DNA from: Flavobacterium tistrianum
Lineage (GTDB): Bacteria > Bacteroidota > Bacteroidia > Flavobacteriales > Flavobacteriaceae
DNA: 64,000 nucleotides
NCBI RefSeq assembly: GCF_003254545.1
Contig: NZ_QJRH01000070.1
Span: 248,001 to 312,000 of the forward strand
Direction: 5' to 3'
In this document: positions 38,242-47,293 of the stretch, piece after piece
Layout of the letters: every line of letters begins with the position of its first letter
How positions within the stretch are numbered: the first letter of the stretch is position 1
Position numbers and translations under genes: made by a program
Notes under the pieces: model-generated
What the model was told of the DNA's origin: nothing
The model's database searches: none
The model's input: only the letters and a program-made list of their open reading frames with translations

Positions 38242-41022
38242 GTGAAGTTTTTTAAAAGCATATTATTAGTCATTTGTCTTCTAGTAACTATAGTTTCTAA
38301 AGGACAAATTTTGCCTGTACGTTTAACAACAGAAATGGCAGAAAATCCATTAGCAGTGGTTGAGAATCAGCCGAGATTAGGTTGGCAATTGGTTTCAAAA
38401 GAATCTGATGCTTCTCAGGTTGCATTTCTAATTTTAGTAGCTTCATCAGAAGAAAAACTAAATAATGACGATGGAGATGTTTGGAATTCAGGAAGAGTAA
38501 ATTCAGATAAAAACCTGCATATTCTTTATAGCGGAAAACCATTAAAAAGCGAAACCAAGTATTTCTGGAAAGTTAAAGTTTGGAATCAATCAGGAAAAGT
38601 TTCAAAATGGAGTAGAATCGCTTCGTTCAGAACGGCGCCAATAGAATCAGATTTAAACGCAACTTGGATTGGTGCGATTACTAAAGCCGACAGTCATTTG
38701 CCGGAAGGAAGAAACTACCACACAGCCACTTTCAATAGAGAAAAAAAGATGTCCTTTATCAATGCTTCTGATTCTTTGGCACGCAGAAGTATCATGCTTC
38801 GTAAGCCTTTCGAAGTAGAAAAAGCAGTCAAAGAAGCCGTTGTTTATATTTCAGGTTTAGGACATTATGAATTGACTATTAATGGGAAAAAAGTGGGTAA
38901 CAGCCAATTTGCGCCTTTGTGGACAGATTACGACAAAACGGTTAATTACAATGTTTACGAATTAAGCTCAAAAGAATTTCAAAAAGGCGATAACGTAATT
39001 GGCGTTCTTTTAGGAAACGGAATGTACAATACGCTTGCCGAAAGATATACCAAATTCTTTGTGAGTTTTGGTCCGCCGACTTTATTCTTTAAAATGAAAA
39101 TTAAGTATAATGACGGTTCAGAAGAAATTATAAAGTCTGATGGAAGCTGGAAATACAGTAAAAGTCCGATTACATATAACAGTATTTTTGGAGGAGAAGA
39201 TTACAATGCCAATTTAGAGCAAAAAGACTGGAATCGTAAAGGATTCAAAGATAGAGATTGGAAAAAAGTAGTCATTCAGGAAACGCCAAAAGGAGTTTTA
39301 AGACCGCAGACAGCACCACCGGTTATGATTCAGAAACAATACGAAGTGAAAACCGTAAAAGAACTGAAACCCAATTTCTATGTTTTTGATATGGGACAAA
39401 ATCTTTCTGGATTTCCAACCATCAAAGTAAAAGGAAAAAGAGGGCAAACGATTCGCGTTTGGGTTGCTGAAGGTTTAAATGAAGAGGGAACAATTGCACA
39501 GGGAAGATCTGGAAAACCGTATTATTATGATTACACTTTAAAAGGCGATGGAGTTGAAGAATGGACGCCAAAATTCAGTTTCTACGGTTATCAGTATGTT
39601 CAAATTGAAAATATTAATTATAAAGAAGATAAAAACAAAGAGCTTCCAACTTTAGTTGATTTAAAATCGAATTTTATCTACAATTCGGCTGGAGAAGCAG
39701 GAAATTTTGCTTGTTCAAATGAGATTTTCAACAAAACTCACGAATTGATTAACAACTCGATAAAAAGTAATTTCCAAAGCGTTTTTACCGATTGTCCGCA
39801 ACGTGAAAAGTTGGGCTGGTTGGAAGAAATTCAGTTGAATGGTCCAGGTTTAATGTTCAATTATAATCTTCAGACTTTCCTTCCTGCAACGATGCAGAAC
39901 ATTTCTGATTCACAACGTGATAACGGTTTAATTCCGACAATTGTTCCAGAATATGTCATTTTTGGAGGCGATTTTACCGATTCTCCAGAATGGGGCGTAA
40001 CAGGCGTAATTCTGCCTTGGATGTATTATGAATATTATGGAGATGCTTCACTATTAGAGAAATATTATCCGATAATGAAAAAGTACGTCGATTATTTAGG
40101 AACCAAAGCAACAAACAATATCGTTTCTCACGGATTGGGCGATTGGTACGATTATGGAACACATCCTGCGGGATATTCTAAAAATAGTCCGATTGCGCTT
40201 TCTGCCACTTCGCATTATTATTATGGAGCGTATTTGACTGCTAAAGCAGGGAAACTATTAGGGAAAACTGAAGATTTTGAAAAGTACAACACATTAGCTT
40301 TGGAGATTAAAACCTCTTTTAACAAGGAGTTTTTCAACAAAGAAACCAAACAATACGGAACCAATAGTCAGTTTAGCAATGCCGTTCCGATTTTCATGGA
40401 TATCGTAGAACCGCAGTATAAAGAGGCAGTAATGCAAAATCTTTTAGCCGATATCAAAGAAAAAGGAGATCGTTTGACAACGGGAGATGTTGGAAATCGT
40501 TATTTATTCCAAACTTTGGCAAGAAACGGCGAGAACGAAACCATGTTCAGAATGCACAATCATTATGATGCGCCGGGTTATGGTTTTCAGATTAAATTTG
40601 GCTTGACCACTTTAACCGAACAATGGGATCCAAGAAAAGGAAATTCGTGGAATCACTTTATGTTAGGTCAGATCGAAGAATGGTTTTACCAAAGTTTAGC
40701 CGGAATCAAATCGGATCCTGAAAAACCGGGTTTCAAACATTTCTTTATTCAGCCAGAAGTGGTCGGCGATATGACTTTCGCGAAAGCGGATTATCAATCG
40801 GTTTACGGAAAAATAGCTTCTTCTTGGGAAAAGAAAGAAGGTAAATTTATTTTGACCGTTCAGATTCCGGTGAATACAACAGCGACAATAAAATTGCCGG
40901 TTGCTAAAAATTCAGAAATAAAAATGGATGGTAAAAGATTTAAGGCAGGTTTTGATGAAAAAGCACAAAAGCCTGTTTTAGAATTAGGATCGGGAATTTA
41001 TACAATAGAATGTCAATTGTAG
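38242..41022 (+). CDS. GH78 alpha-L-rhamnosidase 1, secreted
   Basis: A 926-residue protein. A GTG at 38242 gives a good signal peptide (TIVSKGQ); the in-frame GTG at 38212 lies in a repeat arm and only adds NSWRKK-type residues. An N-terminal FN3-like domain (PRLGWQLVS, YFWKVKVWNQSGK) and jelly rolls precede the (alpha/alpha)6 barrel. TDCPQREKLGWLEE (Glu522) and TTLTEQWDP (Glu793) carry the expected acid and base of GH78. A C-terminal beta-sandwich closes it. It should release terminal alpha-L-rhamnose from rhamnogalacturonan fragments. A second, divergent GH78 lies at 48556. Confidence 0.9.
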   Translation: MKFFKSILLVICLLVTIVSKGQILPVRLTTEMAENPLAVVENQPRLGWQLVSKESDASQVAFLILVASSEEKLNNDDGDVWNSGRVNSDKNLHILYSGKPLKSETKYFWKVKVWNQSGKVSKWSRIASFRTAPIESDLNATWIGAITKADSHLPEGRNYHTATFNREKKMSFINASDSLARRSIMLRKPFEVEKAVKEAVVYISGLGHYELTINGKKVGNSQFAPLWTDYDKTVNYNVYELSSKEFQKGDNVIGVLLGNGMYNTLAERYTKFFVSFGPPTLFFKMKIKYNDGSEEIIKSDGSWKYSKSPITYNSIFGGEDYNANLEQKDWNRKGFKDRDWKKVVIQETPKGVLRPQTAPPVMIQKQYEVKTVKELKPNFYVFDMGQNLSGFPTIKVKGKRGQTIRVWVAEGLNEEGTIAQGRSGKPYYYDYTLKGDGVEEWTPKFSFYGYQYVQIENINYKEDKNKELPTLVDLKSNFIYNSAGEAGNFACSNEIFNKTHELINNSIKSNFQSVFTDCPQREKLGWLEEIQLNGPGLMFNYNLQTFLPATMQNISDSQRDNGLIPTIVPEYVIFGGDFTDSPEWGVTGVILPWMYYEYYGDASLLEKYYPIMKKYVDYLGTKATNNIVSHGLGDWYDYGTHPAGYSKNSPIALSATSHYYYGAYLTAKAGKLLGKTEDFEKYNTLALEIKTSFNKEFFNKETKQYGTNSQFSNAVPIFMDIVEPQYKEAVMQNLLADIKEKGDRLTTGDVGNRYLFQTLARNGENETMFRMHNHYDAPGYGFQIKFGLTTLTEQWDPRKGNSWNHFMLGQIEEWFYQSLAGIKSDPEKPGFKHFFIQPEVVGDMTFAKADYQSVYGKIASSWEKKEGKFILTVQIPVNTTATIKLPVAKNSEIKMDGKRFKAGFDEKAQKPVLELGSGIYTIECQL

Positions 41023-41067
41023 TTATGAGTTATGAATAGTAATTAAGCTCGAAAAGAACAGAAAAAT

Positions 41068-41196
41068 CAATTGCCTCCAGCTTTAGCTGGAGGTTCAAAA
41101 TAAGAAAAGTCAAAGGCTTTAGTCAAATGAATAAGTTAGGCTAAAGCCAATTAAAAAAAATCAATTTATTTCCTCCAGCTAAAGCAGGAGGCAAAT
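41068..41196. repeat. Inverted repeat family B, copy 2
   Basis: Same outer arms (TTGCCTCCAGCTTTAGC and complement) and inner GGCTTTAG / CTAAAGCC pair as at 7794. The inner stem has drifted. Confidence 0.85.
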
Positions 41197-41222
41197 CAAA
41201 AAATGCGTTGAATTATATCAAA

Positions 41223-42641
41223 ATGAAAAAAATAAAATACATCTTCTTAGTCTCCATTTTTGCTTTGACATTTGCCAATGCGCAAAGCACTTCTGATACG
41301 AATTTTAGAAAACCAGTATCAGAAACGCTTAAAAAAATCGAGACTACTTTTAATGTAACCATCAACGACGACAGAGGATTACTGAAAGGAAAAGAACTGG
41401 ACTATGCCGACTGGAGAATTGAACCTGGAAATCTGCCACTTTCACTGACTAACATTTTAGCGCCGTTTGAATTGATGTATTTTAAACAACCCGATGGAAC
41501 CTACATCATACGCAAGTATGAAAACCATAAAGTTTCCATAGATAAAGGAAAAGAACGCTTGTTTTACTTAGAAAGCCTTTATTCGACCAAAGAAGAATGG
41601 GAGAAACGCAAAACGGAGTTAAAAGCTTGTATGATTGCATCATTTGGATTAGAAAAGGCACCCCCAATGCCCAAGTCTAAACCACTTTTAACTCCAAAAA
41701 GAATTTACAAAGACTACAGTGTAGAAAATATCGCTTTGGAAATTCTTCCGGGAGTTTATGCCACAGGATCGATTTACAAACCGTATCCGTTCAATAAAAA
41801 GTCGGCTGTAATTATTACGCCTGACGGGCATTTCGGAGACGGAAGATACAGAAAAGACGAGCAATACCGTTGTGCCATGATGGCGAAAATGGGCGCAATT
41901 GTAGTCGGTTACGATTTATTTGCGTGGGGCGAATCGTTATTGCAGTTTCCAGAAGAAACGCACAGAAATAGCATTGCATCGACTGTACAATTGTTGACAG
42001 GAATTCGTTTATTAGATTATTTGTCAACCGTAAAAAATGCCGACATGTCAAGAGTTGGCGTAACAGGAGGTTCTGGCGGAGGATCACACACGATGTTTTT
42101 ATCGGCGATTGATGATCGTGTGAAAGTTTCAGCTCCGGTTGTGATGGTTTCGTCACATTTTTCAGGTGGTTGTCCATGTGAGAGCGGACGCGGAATCCAC
42201 TTATGCGGAAACGGAACTAACAACGCTGAAATCTCAGCTATGATGGCGCCAAAACCGCAATTAATAGTTTCGGATGGAAAAGACTGGACATTGGCGGTTC
42301 CTGAGTTGGAATTTCCTTTTATCCAAAGAACATATGAATTGTACGGAAAGAAAGATTTAGTAGAAAATGCCCATTTTGCAAAAGAAGGTCATGATTTCGG
42401 AATCTCGAAACGTATGGCTTTGTATCCTTTTATGGCGAAATATTTAAATTTAGATTTAAATAAAGTGAAGAACGATAAAGGCGAAATCGACGAATCGACT
42501 TGTGTAATCGAACCAAAAGAAAAATTGCTTGTTTTTGGAGATAAAGGAGAAAAACTTCCAAAAAATGCTTTGAAAGACATCAACAAATTATATGAAATGT
42601 TCGCAGAAAAAAATCTGAAGGTTCACGAGGTAAAAAAATAG
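41223..42641 (+). CDS. STN-like domain fused to an acetylxylan-esterase-like alpha/beta hydrolase
   Basis: A 472-residue protein with a signal peptide (TFANAQS). Residues about 36-95 (SETLKKIETTFNVTINDD, then LPLSLTNILAPFELMYFK, TYIIRKY) look like an STN domain, normally found at the start of secretins and TonB-dependent receptors. From about 150 an alpha/beta hydrolase fold follows: VIITPDGHFGDG, then the nucleophile elbow TGGSGGGS (Ser284), SDGKDW (Asp351/Asp354) and EGHDFG (His390). The block CPCESGRGIH is typical of acetylxylan-esterase-like hydrolases. It probably deacetylates pectic oligosaccharides. ATG 41223 is preferred over an in-frame TTG at 41208. Confidence 0.75.
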   Translation: MKKIKYIFLVSIFALTFANAQSTSDTNFRKPVSETLKKIETTFNVTINDDRGLLKGKELDYADWRIEPGNLPLSLTNILAPFELMYFKQPDGTYIIRKYENHKVSIDKGKERLFYLESLYSTKEEWEKRKTELKACMIASFGLEKAPPMPKSKPLLTPKRIYKDYSVENIALEILPGVYATGSIYKPYPFNKKSAVIITPDGHFGDGRYRKDEQYRCAMMAKMGAIVVGYDLFAWGESLLQFPEETHRNSIASTVQLLTGIRLLDYLSTVKNADMSRVGVTGGSGGGSHTMFLSAIDDRVKVSAPVVMVSSHFSGGCPCESGRGIHLCGNGTNNAEISAMMAPKPQLIVSDGKDWTLAVPELEFPFIQRTYELYGKKDLVENAHFAKEGHDFGISKRMALYPFMAKYLNLDLNKVKNDKGEIDESTCVIEPKEKLLVFGDKGEKLPKNALKDINKLYEMFAEKNLKVHEVKK

Positions 42642-42646
42642 ATTTG

Positions 42647-42953
42647 TAGCCACGAATTCACGAATTATTTTTTATAAACGAAACGCAATTTTTACCTGAA
42701 ATTAATCGAATTAGCCTTTTCGGTAAAATTAGAGAAATAAAACGCAAAGAATAATTAGGGAAAATCCGTGAATTCGTGACGAAAAAAAAGACATTTATTG
42801 GGCTAAGAAATAGCTACGAATTCACGAATTATTTTTTATAAACGAAACGCAATTTTTACCTGAAATTAATCGAATTAGCCTTTTCGGTAAAATTAGAGAA
42901 ATAAAACGCAAAGAATAATTAGAGAAAATCCGTGAATTCGTGACGAAAAAAAA
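42647..42953. repeat. Tandem duplication of a 143-bp family C element
   Basis: Copy 1 is 42647-42789 and copy 2 is 42811-42953, offset 164 bp. I count two differences (TAGCC/TAGCT and TTAGGG/TTAGAG). Each copy is itself an inverted repeat (CACGAATTCACG ... CGTGAATTCGTG). A 21-bp spacer separates them. This explains almost all of the 318-bp gap between the hydrolase and GH95 genes. Confidence 0.93.
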
Positions 42954-42959
42954 TATACT

Positions 42960-45410
42960 ATGAAGTTAAAAATTAAAATAACAGCAATCTGTCTTGGAAT
43001 TTTTTCCATAACTGCAACAGCTCAAAACGATCTAAAATTATGGTACGATAAACCAGCATCCATCTGGAACGAAGCTTTGCCTTTAGGCAACGGACGTTTA
43101 GGTGCAATGGTTTTTGGCGACCCAGCAGTAGAACGTTTACAATTGAACGAAGAAACCATTTGGGCAGGATCTCCAAACAGCAATGCCCATTCTAAATCGA
43201 TAAAAGCATTGCCAATTGTTCGCCAGTTAATTTTTGACGGAAAATTTGATGAAGCGCAGGATTTAGCAACGCAGGATATTATGTCGCAAACGAATGACGG
43301 AATGCCGTATCAAACTTTCGGAAGTGTTTATATTTCATTCAACGGACATCAAAAATATACGGATTATTATCGTGATTTAGACATCAGTAACGCTACAGCG
43401 AAAGTTAAATATAAAGTAAATGGCGTCGAATTTACTAGAGAAATTCTAACTGCATTTTCAGATCAGGTTATTGTGGTCAAACTTACTGCGAGTCAGCCGG
43501 GACAGATTACTTGTAACGTTTTTATGAATAGTCCGATTGATAAAACAGTCTCTTCGACAGAAGGAAACCAGATTATACTTTCGGGAGTTGGAACTAACTT
43601 TGAAGGCATAAAAGGAAAAGTAAAATTCCAAGGCCGATTAACCGCTAAAAACAAAGGCGGTCAAATCGATGCCAGTAACGGCATTTTAAGTATCAATAAA
43701 GCCGACGAAGTGACTTTATACATTTCGATTGCAACCAATTTCAAAAACTACCAAGATATTTCGGGAGATGAAATCGCAAAAAGCAAAGACTATTTAGCGA
43801 AAGCGGAAACAAAAGATTTTGAAACCATAAAGAAAGCCCACGTTGATTATTACCAAAAATTCTTCAACAGAGTTGCTTTAGACTTAGGTTCAAACGAATT
43901 GACGAAGAAACCAACAAACGAACGAATCAGAGATTTTTCAAAACAATTTGATCCGCAGTTGGCTTCATTGTATTTCCAATTCGGACGTTACCTTTTAATT
44001 TCGAGTTCACAGCCAGGAGGACAGCCAGCCAATTTACAAGGAATCTGGAACGATATGGTGACACCGCCTTGGGACAGTAAATACACGACAAACATCAATG
44101 CCGAAATGAACTACTGGCCGGCACAAGTAACCAATTTGCAGGAAATGCACGAACCTTTTGTGCAAATGGCAAAAGAATTGGCTGTAACGGGTGCAGAAAC
44201 TGCGAAAATGATGTACAATGCCAGCGGATGGGTTTTACATCACAATACCGATATCTGGCGTGTAACCGCTCCGGTAGATTCAGCTGCTTCGGGAATGTGG
44301 CCGACTGGTGGCGCTTGGGTTTGTCAGGATTTATGGGAAAGATATTTATATACAGGAGATAAAAAGTATTTAGAAGAAATTTATCCAATAATGAAAGGCG
44401 CTGCTGATTTCTTTTTAGATTATATGGTTATTGATCCAAATACAAAATATTTGGTTGTTGTGCCTTCAAGTTCACCTGAAAACACGCACGCAGGCGGAAC
44501 TGGAAAAGCGACAATTGCATCGGGAACGACAATGGATAATCAGTTGATTTTTGATTTGTTTACGCATGTAATCGAGGCTTCGGCTTTGGTTTCACCAGAT
44601 GCATCTTATGTGAAAAAAGTAAGCGATGCTTTGGCAAAAATGCTTCCAATGAAAGTGGGTAAACATAACCAATTACAAGAATGGCAGGACGATTGGGACA
44701 ATCCGAAAGACAATCACAGACACGTTTCGCATTTGTATGGATTGTATCCAAGTAATCAGATTTCGCCAATAAAAACACCTGAATTGTTTGAAGCGGCAAA
44801 ACAATCACTGATTTACAGAACAGACGAATCTACAGGCTGGTCAATGGGTTGGAAAGTGAATTTGTGGGCAAGATTATTAGACGGAAATCACGCTTATAAA
44901 TTGATTCAAGATCAATTGCATTTAGTTACAGCAGATCAAAGAAAAGGAGGAGGAACTTATCCAAATATGTTAGATGCACATCAGCCATTTCAAATTGATG
45001 GAAACTTTGGATGTACTGCTGGTTTTGCCGAAATGTTGATGCAGAGCCAAGAAGATGCGATTCAGTTATTGCCTGCTTTGCCAACGGTTTGGAAAGACGG
45101 AAGCATAAAAGGTTTAGTTGCAAGAGGTGGTTTCGTAATTGATATGACCTGGAAAAATAATAAAGTTTCGGAATTGCAAATTTACTCGAAAATAGGAGGA
45201 AACTGTCGATTGAAAGTTGAGAATACTTTAAAAGGTTCTTCGCTTAAAAAAGCAAAAGGGAAAAATTCAAATCCGTTGTTTTATGATGTGGAAGTGAAGA
45301 AACCGATTATTTCTAAGGAAGCAAAATTGCCTAAAGTAGAATTGCCAAATTACAATATTTACGATGTAAATATGAAAGCAGGGCAGACTTATACTTTTAC
45401 TGGGAATTAA
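42960..45410 (+). CDS. GH95 alpha-L-fucosidase/alpha-L-galactosidase family, secreted
   Basis: An 816-residue protein with a signal peptide (ITATAQ). The family opening WNEALPLGNGRLGAMVFGD and LNEETIWAGSP is exact. TNINAEMNYWP holds Asn378 and Asn380, and QIDGNFG holds Asp680, matching the Asn/Asn/Asp set described for the bifidobacterial enzyme AfcA. HHNTDIWR is another conserved block. The enzyme inverts alpha-L-fucosyl or alpha-L-galactosyl linkages, both of which occur in xyloglucan and RG-II side chains. In this locus a pectic target is more likely. Confidence 0.9.
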   Translation: MKLKIKITAICLGIFSITATAQNDLKLWYDKPASIWNEALPLGNGRLGAMVFGDPAVERLQLNEETIWAGSPNSNAHSKSIKALPIVRQLIFDGKFDEAQDLATQDIMSQTNDGMPYQTFGSVYISFNGHQKYTDYYRDLDISNATAKVKYKVNGVEFTREILTAFSDQVIVVKLTASQPGQITCNVFMNSPIDKTVSSTEGNQIILSGVGTNFEGIKGKVKFQGRLTAKNKGGQIDASNGILSINKADEVTLYISIATNFKNYQDISGDEIAKSKDYLAKAETKDFETIKKAHVDYYQKFFNRVALDLGSNELTKKPTNERIRDFSKQFDPQLASLYFQFGRYLLISSSQPGGQPANLQGIWNDMVTPPWDSKYTTNINAEMNYWPAQVTNLQEMHEPFVQMAKELAVTGAETAKMMYNASGWVLHHNTDIWRVTAPVDSAASGMWPTGGAWVCQDLWERYLYTGDKKYLEEIYPIMKGAADFFLDYMVIDPNTKYLVVVPSSSPENTHAGGTGKATIASGTTMDNQLIFDLFTHVIEASALVSPDASYVKKVSDALAKMLPMKVGKHNQLQEWQDDWDNPKDNHRHVSHLYGLYPSNQISPIKTPELFEAAKQSLIYRTDESTGWSMGWKVNLWARLLDGNHAYKLIQDQLHLVTADQRKGGGTYPNMLDAHQPFQIDGNFGCTAGFAEMLMQSQEDAIQLLPALPTVWKDGSIKGLVARGGFVIDMTWKNNKVSELQIYSKIGGNCRLKVENTLKGSSLKKAKGKNSNPLFYDVEVKKPIISKEAKLPKVELPNYNIYDVNMKAGQTYTFTGN

Positions 45411-45421
45411 TATATGAGGTT

Positions 45422-45557
45422 AGACCTAACAGGTTTTTAAAACCTGATAGGTCTTGATACGTTTCCTGCAAGGTTTTTAAAACCTTGTAGGTATGAAATT
45501 GAAGGTTTAGTTTTTAATTAAAATAAAACACCTACAAGGTTTTGAAAACCTTGCAGG
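45422..45557. repeat. Three hairpins after GH95
   Basis: Hairpins at 45422-45454 (AGACCTAACAGGTTT, imperfect), 45465-45491 (CCTGCAAGGTTTT) and 45531-45557 (CCTACAAGGTTTT). The last two are the same element in opposite arm order. Together they may form a transcription end; no clean T-tract is present. Confidence 0.8.
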
Positions 45558-45580
45558 AGATCGAAAATGAAAAGTTCTCT

Positions 45581-45665
45581 TGCGTGAGTGATGGAAGTGG
45601 AGCTCTCCCGATTTTTCATTGGGAAGCGGGAACGGACAGCACGACCCGGAGGGGCACGCCCAAAA
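45581..45665 (-). repeat. GC-rich structured element, copy 1 (possible ncRNA)
   Basis: A GC-rich island in AT-rich DNA. Read on the - strand it begins TTGGGCGTG, continues GTCGTGCTGTCCGTTCCCGC, has a hairpin with arms TCCCAAT/ATCGGGA, and ends GAGCTCCACTTCCATC then CTCACGCA. The backbone is shared with the element at 56601, but the hairpin inserts differ. It could be a known Flavobacteria RNA class such as Flavo-1; I cannot verify that. Confidence 0.55.
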
Positions 45666-45686
45666 TATTAAAATCAATTGAATAGA

Positions 45687-47255
45687 ATGTTGACAAATTT
45701 CAAACATAAAATAATAACACTTTCAATAGTAATTGCATGTTTAAACAGCAGTTGCAAATCTGGTGCAGACCATTCGCAAAAAGGAAAATCAGTTATTTTA
45801 AAAGAAAAAAGCTTCAAACATTATGTTGATTACTTCAACACGATGGAAGATGAAAACTTGAAGTTTGCAATTCCAAATGACAGTGCTTGGGCTTGGATGG
45901 AAAAGAACATTCCATTGTTTGAATGTCCACAACAGAATTTTGAGGAGATTTATTATTTTAGATGGTGGAGCGTTCGCAAACATATTAAAAATACACCGCA
46001 AGGATTTGCGATTACCGAGTTCTTGGTTGATCGTTCGTATGCCGACAAATACAATATGATTAGTTGTGCTTTGGGACACCACATCAACGAATTCAGATGG
46101 GTTCATGATCCGAAATACATTGAGCAGGATGTGAAACTTTGGTATAGAGGAAATGATGGAAAACCAATGAACAAATTGTATAAATTCAGCAGTTGGACAG
46201 CCGATGCTTTGTACAATGGTTATTTGGTGAATAAAGATGAAAAATTCTTATTGGATTTGTATCCTGATATGGTTACAGATTATGCCGTTTGGGAAAAAGA
46301 CCGTCAGCGCAAAGATGGTTTATTTTGGCAACATGATGTAAAAGACGGGATGGAAGAATCCTTAAGTGGCGGACGAAAAGTACAAAATGCAAGACCGACA
46401 ATTAACAGTTATATGTATGGAAATGCTGTAGCAATTTCTAAAATGGCTGAAATGAAAGGCGATAAAGAAGCAGAAGCAAAATTCAAAGCGAAAGCTGATG
46501 TTCTGCAAAAATTAGTAGAAACGAAATTATGGAATCAGAAAAGCGATTTTTTTGAGACCTTTACAGAAAAAGATACTTTGGCGCAGGTTCGAGAAGCAAT
46601 TGGATTTATTCCGTGGTATTTTAATCTGCCGGAGCAAAATAAAGGTTTTGAAAAAGCGTGGGAGCAAATTAAAGATGAAAAAGGATTTTCGGCTCCGTTT
46701 GGATTAACAACAGCAGAAAGAAGAAGTCCGAGATTTAGAACACACGGAACTGGAACCTGCGAATGGGATGGTGCAATTTGGCCATTTGCAAGTTCGCAGA
46801 CTTTAACCGCTTTGGCGAATGTTTTGAATAATTACAATCAGAATTATGTTGGCAAAACAGATTATTTCAAGCAGATGGAATTGTATGTTCAGTCGCAATA
46901 TTACAGAGGAAGACCTTATTTGGGTGAATATTTGGATGAGATAACTGGATATTGGTTAATGGGTGACAGAGAAAGAAGCCGTTATTACAATCATTCGACT
47001 TTCAATGATTTAATGATTACAGGTTTGGTTGGTTTACGTCCGAGAGCTGATGAAAAGATTGAAGTAAATCCGTTGATTCCGCAAGAAAAATGGGATTGGT
47101 TTTGTTTGGATAATGTTTTATATCATAGCAATATCATTACCATTCTTTGGGATAAAACAGGAGAAAAATATCATAAAGGAAAAGGTTTTAGAATCTTTAA
47201 AAATGGGAAGGAAATTGCGGTTTCTGATAAATTGGAGAAGTTAGTTTCTGAATAA
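45687..47255 (+). CDS. MGH1-like (alpha/alpha)6 glycoside hydrolase, probable lipoprotein
   Basis: A 522-residue protein. The hydrophobic start ends in VIAC (Cys18), a plausible lipobox, so the protein may be surface- or membrane-anchored. The helical barrel contains YYFRWWSVRKHIK, SWTADALYNGYLVN, HGTGTCEWDGAIWPFASSQT and YHSNIITILWDKTG, as in MGH1-like enzymes of the GH63/GH37 fold. No family with known pectic activity can be assigned from sequence alone. ATG 45687 is chosen; a TTG three codons earlier is unlikely. The next gene starts 38 bp downstream. Confidence 0.65.
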   Translation: MLTNFKHKIITLSIVIACLNSSCKSGADHSQKGKSVILKEKSFKHYVDYFNTMEDENLKFAIPNDSAWAWMEKNIPLFECPQQNFEEIYYFRWWSVRKHIKNTPQGFAITEFLVDRSYADKYNMISCALGHHINEFRWVHDPKYIEQDVKLWYRGNDGKPMNKLYKFSSWTADALYNGYLVNKDEKFLLDLYPDMVTDYAVWEKDRQRKDGLFWQHDVKDGMEESLSGGRKVQNARPTINSYMYGNAVAISKMAEMKGDKEAEAKFKAKADVLQKLVETKLWNQKSDFFETFTEKDTLAQVREAIGFIPWYFNLPEQNKGFEKAWEQIKDEKGFSAPFGLTTAERRSPRFRTHGTGTCEWDGAIWPFASSQTLTALANVLNNYNQNYVGKTDYFKQMELYVQSQYYRGRPYLGEYLDEITGYWLMGDRERSRYYNHSTFNDLMITGLVGLRPRADEKIEVNPLIPQEKWDWFCLDNVLYHSNIITILWDKTGEKYHKGKGFRIFKNGKEIAVSDKLEKLVSE

Positions 47256-47293
47256 TTTTAAACCGATAATGTCGATTTAGTTAAGAATAAAAT

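Noticed and set aside
38242..41022. The GH78 at 38242 as a degenerate, inactive copy
   Set aside because: Its motifs deviate (REKLGWLEE, TEQWDP), but both acidic residues are present and the length is normal.
42647..42953. Tandem duplication as an insertion sequence
   Set aside because: It is too short for a transposase and I see no target-site duplication; it is a doubled inverted-repeat element.
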